DNA from: Oleimicrobium sp037445575
GTDB lineage: Bacteria > Zhuqueibacterota > Zhuqueibacteria > JANLFK01 > Oleimicrobiaceae
Reading direction: 5' to 3'
Length of the DNA stretch: 9,912 nt
Assembly (NCBI GenBank): GCA_037445575.1
Contig: JBBIKH010000130.1
Coordinates: 1 to 9,912, forward strand
The notes beneath the pieces are model-generated. The model saw only the letters and a list, made by a program, of their open reading frames with translations. It made no database searches and was not told where the DNA came from. The translations under genes and the position numbers were made by a program. This document shows, piece by piece, positions 1 through 4,456 of this stretch. Within the stretch, counting starts at the first letter, position 1; the number at the start of each line of letters is the position of its first letter.

Positions 1-224
1 TGGAGTACCGCAAGGATCGGATCTTTGGCTTTGAGGTGCCCATGACCTGCCCGGACGTGCCGGACGACGTGTTGGACCCGGCCAGCTCCTGGGGTGATAA
101 GGATGAGTACTGGAAAAAGTACGATGCACTGGCCGCGCGCTTTGTGGAGAATTTCAAGCTCTTTGCCAGCGGTTGCTCGCAGGAAGTGAGGGAGGCCGGA
201 CCCAAGCGTTTGGCGCAGGTGTAA
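1..224 (+). CDS. pckA: Phosphoenolpyruvate carboxykinase (ATP), C-terminal fragment
   Basis: This is the 3' end of a gene that starts before the window. Reading from base 3 gives 73 residues and a TAA stop at 222-224. The enzyme converts oxaloacetate and ATP to phosphoenolpyruvate, CO2 and ADP in the cytoplasm, a first step of gluconeogenesis. The fragment has the typical tail of the ATP-dependent family: an FGFEVP stretch, CPDVPDDVLDP followed by a W-x-DK segment, then a helix with LAARFVENF, and a final AGP close to the C-terminus. The catalytic core (P-loop and metal ligands) lies outside the window, so activity cannot be judged. The GTP-type enzyme has an unrelated C-terminal sequence. 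A terminator follows about 85 bases downstream, so the gene appears transcriptionally separate from what follows. The family call rests on remembered C-terminal patterns rather than a search. Confidence 0.85.
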   Translation, partial: EYRKDRIFGFEVPMTCPDVPDDVLDPASSWGDKDEYWKKYDALAARFVENFKLFASGCSQEVREAGPKRLAQV

Positions 225-310
225 GATTTTCTTGCCGCCTGCGTTTCGTGCGCAGTGGGCGCCGGTCAAGTCCTGTGCAAGGCCACAGTGCCCGCCGCTT
301 ATGTTCGCAG

Positions 311-341
311 GCAAGCTCAACTCTTCGGGCTTGCTTTTTTT
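311..341 (+). terminator. Rho-independent terminator of the PEP carboxykinase gene
   Basis: GCAAGCTC (311-318) pairs with GGGCTTGC (327-334), an 8-bp stem with one T-G wobble, around the 8-base loop AACTCTTC. A run of seven T residues follows (335-341). It lies 87 bases after the stop codon on the same strand, which is the canonical form and position of an intrinsic terminator. Confidence 0.82.
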
Positions 342-378
342 GGCCCGCCGCCGCCAGGCAGAGCCGCGCAACAATTCC

Positions 379-532
379 CGGTAGGGACTCTTACCGTTCG
401 CCTCAATGCGGTGGCCCTGCCTACCGGCATCAGGCGTTGTCTTTCCGCCCGCCGCACTTTCCGCGATTGGACCAGCTTGCGGTAGTGTGCATAGGGTAAT
501 TTTTTCCTACAGCGGTACGGTCTTACCTACCG
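379..532. promoter_or_regulatory. Cluster of CGGTAG/CTACCG hexamers, candidate activator-binding region
   Basis: Four exact copies of one hexamer occur in 154 bases, arranged as two inward-facing pairs: CGGTAG 379-384 with CTACCG 421-426, and CGGTAG 480-485 with CTACCG 527-532. Each pair also encloses a 5-of-6 copy (TTACCG 391-396; CGGTAC 513-518). The two modules are offset by 101-106 bases, close to ten helical turns. The cluster lies about 180-340 bases upstream of the predicted sigma-54 start site, a distance typical of enhancers bound by NtrC-type activators. Binding by the regulator encoded at 2332-3687 is inference. An RNA structure or chance enrichment remains possible. Confidence 0.4.
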
Positions 533-689
533 TCTGACGGCCCGCTGCACGAGGCGCGCGGAGAAGCGCCAGAGGCAGTAGAACGGGCATGGCCGCTTGC
601 TCTTTGCAACCGTTTGTGGATTAGAGGATTAGCCACCTCGAAGTCGGGAGCCAGGATCGGCAAGAGCGCAAAGGCAACGACAGTGGTGG

Positions 690-704
690 TGGCGCCGTTT
701 TTGC
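690..704 (+). promoter_or_regulatory. Sigma-54 (-24/-12) promoter candidate
   Basis: TGGCGCC-GTTT-TTGC matches the sigma-54 consensus TGGCACG-N4-TTGC at 9 of 11 defined positions. The invariant GG (691-692) and GC (703-704) are separated by exactly ten bases, as required. With C704 as -12, transcription would start near 716, giving a 5' leader of about 48 bases before the ATG at 764. The operon it would drive encodes a sigma-54 activator, so a sigma-54 promoter is plausible in context. Transcription from here has not been shown. Confidence 0.55.
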
Positions 705-763
705 CAAGCCGGAAGTGCTGGGGGCTGTGAGCAGGGATTTGGTAGACAGAGGATAGAGGAGAG

Positions 764-1054
764 ATGGCGGGTTCCGGCAGGTTTGTCGATCTGGTGAGCT
801 TCTTGGCCTCGCGCGGTCAGAGCGGCGAGCCAAAGGTGCGGCCCAGGCGGGTCATTCGCTCCGCCAGCGTACAGCTCGATCGCGAGCCGGTGCAGATAGG
901 CGGCTCCGCAAAGGCGGCGGGTCAACCGAAAGTGCGCGTGCACACGCGTAACAACGTGGTGGAGCGCATAGAGGTGCTTTGCGCCTGCGGGCGGAGTGTG
1001 GAGCTGGCCTTGGATTACGACAATAGACAGGCCAAGAGAGGGGAGCAATCCTGA
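764..1054 (+). CDS. Small CxCG-motif protein of unknown function, first gene of the sensor-regulator operon
   Basis: This encodes 96 residues and I do not recognise the family. The ATG at 764 follows a purine-rich stretch (AGAGGAGAG, about 755-763) that can serve as a ribosome binding site. The N-terminal two thirds are basic and probably poorly structured (RPRR at 26-29). The C-terminal part (about residues 57-86) looks folded: alternating hydrophobic residues as in beta strands, then C73-A-C75-G76, then VELALDYD. The two cysteines of CxC could help bind a metal or be redox-active, but with only two cysteines a full zinc site would need a partner or dimer. No signal peptide or membrane segment is visible. 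The stop at 1052-1054 lies 1-4 bases before the next start, so translational coupling with the kinase is likely. A role as accessory or sensory partner of the kinase is inference from context. Confidence 0.7.
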   Translation: MAGSGRFVDLVSFLASRGQSGEPKVRPRRVIRSASVQLDREPVQIGGSAKAAGQPKVRVHTRNNVVERIEVLCACGRSVELALDYDNRQAKRGEQS

Positions 1055-1058
1055 GGTG

Positions 1059-2339
1059 ATGGGAAAACGGGCGGCGCGTGGTGTCCGACCTCGGCCAGGA
1101 TCTGCCGAAGTGCCTTCCCGTGGCGAGCCTTCGGTGGGGGCCGCCCTCTCCGGCTTCAATGAGGCCATGGCACTGGTCACCAGCGCGCATCGCGAGCTCA
1201 GCCGGCGCATAGCAGAGCTTGACCTGCAGCTGGCACAGCGAAACGCTGAGTTGGCGCAAAGCCTGTTGGAGACACAGCGACTCAAGACTTACCTCAATTA
1301 CATCCTGGACAGCATCACCAACTGCCTGGTGGTGGTCGACCGGTTCGGGACCATCACCCTCTTCAACAGGGCAGCGGAGCGGCTGACCGGCTACCAGGGC
1401 AGCGAAGTGGTGGGCCGTCGCTACGAGGAAATCTTTGGCTGCCTCACGAGTGATATTTTCACCCCCTTGTACACGCTCAGGAGCGAGAGCGGAGCCAGCG
1501 AGGGCGAGAAGGAGATCGTCACCAAGTCCGGGGAGCGGCTGCCGGTCCAGTATGCCACCTCGCGGCTCACCACCCCTGAAGGGCTTGTGCTGGGGGCCAT
1601 CGAGATATTCACTGACCTGGGTGGCGTGCGTGCCCTGGAGGAAGGTCGCCGGCGCGTCAGTGTGCTTTCTGCTTTGACCGAGATGGCCGCGGTGGTGGCA
1701 CACGAAATTCGCAATCCGCTGCAAGGAATTGCCGGATACGCAGCCCTGCTGCGCGAGGAACTGTCTGCCGAGGATCCACGCTACGCCATGGCCCAGCAGA
1801 TCGAGGAGGGGGTGAAGCGCCTTGAGGAGATCGTCAATAACCTCTTGCTACTGGTGCGGCCGGGCAAGCCGTCACTCTCCCGGCTTGACCTAAGCGCCTT
1901 CATGCGTGCCTTAGTTGCCACCTGCCGCCAGCGCCTCTCATCCAAGAGCAAGATCGTGGTCGAAGACGATATCCCGGCTCGGGCAGTGTTCACCAAGGCC
2001 GATCCGGTGCTGCTGGAGCGCGCCCTCTGGAACATTCTCGGCAATGCCCTCCAGGCCATGCCGGAAGGGGGTCTACTGCGCATCGCCCTTGTGAGTGGTT
2101 CCCCAAGCCAGGTGTGCCAGCTCATCATTGCCGACACAGGGGTGGGCATGTCCCGGGCGGTCATGGATCGGCTCTTTACTCCTTTTTTCACCACGAAGGA
2201 GCGAGGGGCCGGGCTCGGCTTAGCCATCGCCAAGAGCTTGATCACCTTTCACCAGGGGGAAATCCTAGTGCGCAGCAGCGAAGGGCGGGGCACGACCGTG
2301 ACCGTGCTCTTGCCAATGGAGCGAGGGGTGCATGGGTAG
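1059..2339 (+). CDS. Cytoplasmic PAS-domain sensor histidine kinase, NtrB/FleS type
   Basis: The predicted protein has 426 residues and no membrane segment, so it should act in the cytoplasm. Order: a basic N-terminus, a helical probably coiled-coil stretch (about 40-78), one PAS domain (about 79-190, with FNRAAERLTGY), a HisKA domain with phospho-acceptor H215 in HEIRNP, then HATPase_c with N box (N325 and N329), G1 box DTGVGM starting at D359, FTPFFTTK F box and GAGLGL G2 box (383-388). All motifs for autophosphorylation are intact. The N-terminal layout resembles flagellar FleS/FlrB/FlgS kinases, and NtrB is the alternative; neither can be fixed from sequence alone. ATG 1059 was chosen over an upstream GTG (996) that would overlap the preceding gene by 59 bases; GTG 1056 is a close alternative. 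The stop overlaps the start of the response regulator, its probable partner. Confidence 0.9.
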   Translation: MGKRAARGVRPRPGSAEVPSRGEPSVGAALSGFNEAMALVTSAHRELSRRIAELDLQLAQRNAELAQSLLETQRLKTYLNYILDSITNCLVVVDRFGTITLFNRAAERLTGYQGSEVVGRRYEEIFGCLTSDIFTPLYTLRSESGASEGEKEIVTKSGERLPVQYATSRLTTPEGLVLGAIEIFTDLGGVRALEEGRRRVSVLSALTEMAAVVAHEIRNPLQGIAGYAALLREELSAEDPRYAMAQQIEEGVKRLEEIVNNLLLLVRPGKPSLSRLDLSAFMRALVATCRQRLSSKSKIVVEDDIPARAVFTKADPVLLERALWNILGNALQAMPEGGLLRIALVSGSPSQVCQLIIADTGVGMSRAVMDRLFTPFFTTKERGAGLGLAIAKSLITFHQGEILVRSSEGRGTTVTVLLPMERGVHG

Positions 2340-3687
2340 GCTGTCGATCCTGGTCGTGGAAGACGACCCCCTGGGGGGCCGTTTTGTCCGTGATGCAATC
2401 CAGCGCCTGGGCTACGAGGTCACCTTGGTGCGCGATGGTGCCTCGGCCTTGGAGCTGGTGCAGAAGCAGAGCTTTGCCCTGGTGCTGACCGACCTCAAGA
2501 TGGAAGGGGTCAACGGCATGGACGTGCTCTGCGGGGTGAAAAAGCTCCACCCGGAGACCGAGGTGGTCATCATGACCGCCTACGGCACCATCGACAACGC
2601 GGTGGAGGCGATGAAGAAGGGGGCCTTCGACTATATCACCAAGCCGGTGGCGCCGGAGGAGCTGCGCCTGGTGGTGGAGCGGGTGCAGGAGCGACAGCAG
2701 CTGCTGGCCGAAAACCGCTTCTTGCGCGCTGAGTTGCAGAAGCAGCAAGGGGTGAGCGCCATCCTCGGCCAAAGCCCGGCCATCCAGCGTATCCGGGAAA
2801 CGGTGCAAATGGTAGCGCCCACCTCGGCGGCGGTCCTCATTGAAGGGGAGACGGGGACCGGCAAGGAGGTGGTGGCTAACGCCATTGAGCGCGCCAGCCC
2901 CCGTCACGGCAAGCCTTTCGTCAAAGTCAACTGCGGCGCGCTCCCCCACACGCTCCTGGAAAGCGAGCTATTTGGGCATGAGCGTGGTGCCTTTACCGGC
3001 GCGGTGGCCCAGGTCAAAGGACGATTCGAGCTGGCCGACGGCGGCACCCTGCTGCTGGACGAAATCGCCGACCTGGACAAATCGATGCAGGTCAAGCTGC
3101 TGCGCGTGCTCCAGTTCGGGGAGTTCGAGCGCATTGGTAGTGGCCGCACGCTCCAGACCGACGTGCGCATCATCGCCACCACCAATCGCAACCTCCTCGA
3201 GGAAGTGAAAAAGGACCGCTTCCGCAAGGACCTCTATTTCCGCCTCAACACGCTGTGCATCCGCATCCCGCCGCTGCGCGAGCGCCGCGAGGACATACCG
3301 GTGCTCGCCGAGCACTTTTTGGCGCGCTTTGTCGCCCGCAACGGGGAGCGCAAAAGGCTGTCCAGCGAGGCCATGCGCCTGCTGATGGACCACAACTGGC
3401 CTGGCAACGTCCGTGAACTGGAGAGCGCCATCGAACGCGCCGCCGTGCTCAGTCGCGGTACGGAGATCCTCACGCCAGAGCATTTCCCCTACGTCCGCGA
3501 ACACGCCGAGCTCTTGGAACAGATGGAGGGCTCGACGCAGCTGGTGACCCTGGCGGATGTGGAGCGCGCGCACATCCTCAAGACCCTAAAGCGCCTCAAC
3601 GGCAACAAGAGCCAGACCGCTCGCGTGCTGGGCATCACGGTCAAGACCCTCCGCGCCAAGCTGCGGCACTACGGCTTCACCGACTGA
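2332..3687 (+). CDS. NtrC-family sigma-54-dependent response regulator
   Basis: The 451 residues are of normal length for the family and show the classic three parts. The receiver (about 4-118) has an acidic pocket (E10, D11, D12), phospho-acceptor D54, T82 and K104. The AAA+ sigma-54 activation domain (about 143-372) has Walker A GETGTGKE (172-179), the sigma-54 contact loop GAFTGA (219-224), Walker B LLLDEI (240-245), the arginine-finger region around FRKDLYFRLN (297-306) and WPGNVREL (356-363). A Fis-type helix-turn-helix ends the protein (about 410-450). It should bind upstream enhancers and use ATP to open sigma-54 RNA polymerase complexes once phosphorylated. The ATG overlaps the kinase stop by 8 bases, with GAGGGG just upstream, which indicates translational coupling and a cognate pair. 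Targets are unknown; its own promoter near 690 is one candidate. NtrC, ZraR, FleR/FlrC and FlgR share this architecture, so no symbol is given. Confidence 0.95.
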   Translation: MGRLSILVVEDDPLGGRFVRDAIQRLGYEVTLVRDGASALELVQKQSFALVLTDLKMEGVNGMDVLCGVKKLHPETEVVIMTAYGTIDNAVEAMKKGAFDYITKPVAPEELRLVVERVQERQQLLAENRFLRAELQKQQGVSAILGQSPAIQRIRETVQMVAPTSAAVLIEGETGTGKEVVANAIERASPRHGKPFVKVNCGALPHTLLESELFGHERGAFTGAVAQVKGRFELADGGTLLLDEIADLDKSMQVKLLRVLQFGEFERIGSGRTLQTDVRIIATTNRNLLEEVKKDRFRKDLYFRLNTLCIRIPPLRERREDIPVLAEHFLARFVARNGERKRLSSEAMRLLMDHNWPGNVRELESAIERAAVLSRGTEILTPEHFPYVREHAELLEQMEGSTQLVTLADVERAHILKTLKRLNGNKSQTARVLGITVKTLRAKLRHYGFTD

Positions 3688-3783
3688 CCTTCTCCGTATT
3701 TGCCTGACTGTGCTTTTCCCACCTCCCTTGGGCGGCCGCCTTAGCGAAATGCGCTCAAAGTGTGGCACATCGTGGACACATAT

Positions 3784-3798
3784 TGCCCACGGTGGGCA
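3784..3798. promoter_or_regulatory. Perfect 15-bp dyad, operator-like
   Basis: TGCCCAC-G-GTGGGCA is a perfect 7-bp inverted repeat around a single central base. It lies about 100 bases after the NtrC-type gene and is followed by two adjacent perfect 8-bp palindromes, ACAATTGT (3808-3815) and AACATGTT (3816-3823). Spacers this short favour binding by a dimeric protein over an RNA hairpin. The binding protein is unknown. Confidence 0.4.
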
Positions 3799-3850
3799 GA
3801 CTCGTGCACAATTGTAACATGTTGTTTTCCCAATATATCAGGCGTTACCT

Positions 3851-3880
3851 TTGATTTTATTGTGGCGCGCAGTATACAAT
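3851..3880 (+). promoter_or_regulatory. Weak sigma-70-like promoter candidate
   Basis: TTGATT (3851-3856, 4 of 6 to TTGACA) and TACAAT (3875-3880, 5 of 6 to TATAAT) are separated by 18 bases, in a locally AT-rich stretch. It would read towards the kinase at 4457 but leave a leader of about 570 bases. Such matches are common in AT-rich DNA, so the support is modest. Confidence 0.25.
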
Positions 3881-3986
3881 CGGCAGGCCGGCGCGGTGCC
3901 TGAGCTGCCGCTGGGCATTTTTCCATTGTTAGGGTAAGGCGCGAGAAAACAAGCTCTTTTGTGGTCAGCATTTACTGTCCCTCCCA

Positions 3987-4001
3987 TGGCACATATGTTG
4001 T
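3987..4001 (+). promoter_or_regulatory. Sigma-54-like promoter candidate with TTGT at -12
   Basis: TGGCACA-TATG-TTGT has a perfect TGGCAC -24 element and correct spacing, but the -12 element reads TTGT instead of TTGC. The predicted start is about 4013, directly in front of a 6-bp hairpin (4014-4043) and about 440 bases before the ATG at 4457. The missing C at -12 weakens the call. The neighbouring operon encodes a possible activator. Confidence 0.3.
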
Positions 4002-4013
4002 AAATCACGCGGT

Positions 4014-4092
4014 GCGTAGTGGACGGTCGCCAGTGGTCTACGCGCCCTTGTCTGTTCGGCGCAGGGTGGGGGCCTCGACGTGCCTCCCCTGC
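4014..4092 (+). other. Two consecutive hairpins, possible structured leader or untranslated RNA
   Basis: GCGTAG (4014-4019) pairs perfectly with CTACGC (4038-4043) around 18 bases. Next, the G-rich segment 4061-4073 can pair with 4082-4092, with six perfect outer pairs (GCAGGG with CCCTGC) and an imperfect inner stem. They begin just after the start predicted for the sigma-54-like site at 3987-4001. I recognise no known riboswitch or small-RNA family. Confidence 0.3.
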
Positions 4093-4158
4093 GAACATGA
4101 GTGCCGACCGCTGCGAAGGAAGTGAGGTGAGGATGAGGATGAGGGGCGGACGTCCATG

Positions 4159-4189
4159 CCGACGGCGAGGAGACCCCTTGCGCCGTCGG
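4159..4189. other. Strong 9-bp GC hairpin in the leader of the HisKA_2 kinase
   Basis: CCGACGGCG (4159-4167) and CGCCGTCGG (4181-4189) form a perfect 9-bp inverted repeat around 13 bases, within which AGG and CCT can pair further. No T run follows directly (ATCTTGATGTTT), so it is not a standard terminator. It could be an attenuator, an RNA-stability element or part of a longer structured RNA. Confidence 0.5.
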
Positions 4190-4442
4190 ATCTTGATGTT
4201 TCCGCACAGGACCCCCACAGGTACAGGCGGACAGCTTGGTGAGGCCCGCAAAGAGTGGGTCTCTCTAGGCCACTGACAAGTTCCCATCCTTATTCATTCA
4301 CTTTCCTTGGCGCTGGATTCCCTGGCTACCCCCATGAGCCTGTAGTAAGGTTGCATTTCTGTCCGAGCAGGAGCAGCACCCTGCGCTCAGGTCTTGGCTT
4401 TGCTGCCTGCGGGCAGATGGTGATTGCTAACGGAGAAAAGAG

Positions 4443-4448
4443 AAGGAG
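4443..4448 (+). promoter_or_regulatory. Ribosome binding site AAGGAG that fixes the start at 4457
   Basis: AAGGAG lies 8 bases before the ATG at 4457, ideal spacing. This favours that start over the in-frame TTG at 4424, which would add 11 residues and lacks a comparable site. Confidence 0.8.
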
Positions 4449-4456
4449 ACGTATCG

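Larger units (their letters stand above)
225..763. other. Noncoding region between pckA and the two-component operon
   Basis: This stretch of 539 bases holds no convincing gene. The short frames that can be read here give low-complexity, R/P-rich translations without recognisable domains or good ribosome binding sites. Supported contents are the pckA terminator, the CGGTAG/CTACCG hexamer cluster and a sigma-54 promoter candidate, each listed separately. Its length and content suit a regulatory region for the operon starting at 764. Confidence 0.7.
3688..4456. other. Long noncoding region between the two signalling modules
   Basis: I find no convincing gene in these 769 bases. Frames on both strands give arginine/proline-rich translations with no domain and no good ribosome binding site. 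Base composition shifts: 3781-3840 has 26 of 60 G+C and 3901-4020 about half, against roughly 65% in a coding line counted for comparison. The region holds a perfect 15-bp dyad, two adjacent 8-bp palindromes, weak sigma-70-like and sigma-54-like promoter candidates, a short GAGGAT-type simple repeat near 4123-4145, and at least three perfect hairpins between 4014 and 4189. No strong terminator follows the NtrC-type gene. The region probably contains the promoter of the 4457 gene and may encode an untranslated RNA. Confidence 0.65.

Noticed and set aside
852..1724. Long minus-strand open frame opposite the small protein and kinase
   Set aside because: It overlaps two well-supported genes, one with intact kinase motifs, and its translation is H/P/R-rich without a domain: a GC-bias shadow.
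3772..3785. Sigma-54-like TGGACACATATTGC upstream of the 4457 module
   Set aside because: Only nine bases separate GG and GC instead of the required ten. A one-base loss of spacing normally abolishes sigma-54 promoters. The overlapping TGGCAC at 3763 has no GC at the right distance either.
3881..3922. Possible terminator (CGGCAG with CTGCCG, then TTTTT) in the noncoding region
   Set aside because: The T run starts seven bases after the perfect stem, and the alternative stem next to the T run relies on wobble pairs. It also lies about 200 bases after the NtrC-type stop. Too weak to call.
4123..4145. GAGGAT-type simple repeat
   Set aside because: Only two to three imperfect units; no sign of a CRISPR or a functional tandem array.
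4019..4276. Plus-strand open frame of 85 codons in the noncoding region
   Set aside because: Low-complexity arginine/glycine-rich translation, and it runs through the perfect hairpins; no ribosome binding site.
3838..4287. Minus-strand open frame of 149 codons in the noncoding region
   Set aside because: The translation is rich in R, P and S with no domain or plausible ribosome binding site; it is expected by chance in GC-rich DNA.
4397..4412. Sigma-54-like TGGCTTTGCTGCCTGC close to the 4457 start
   Set aside because: Eleven bases between GG and GC instead of ten, and a poor -24 element beyond TGGC.
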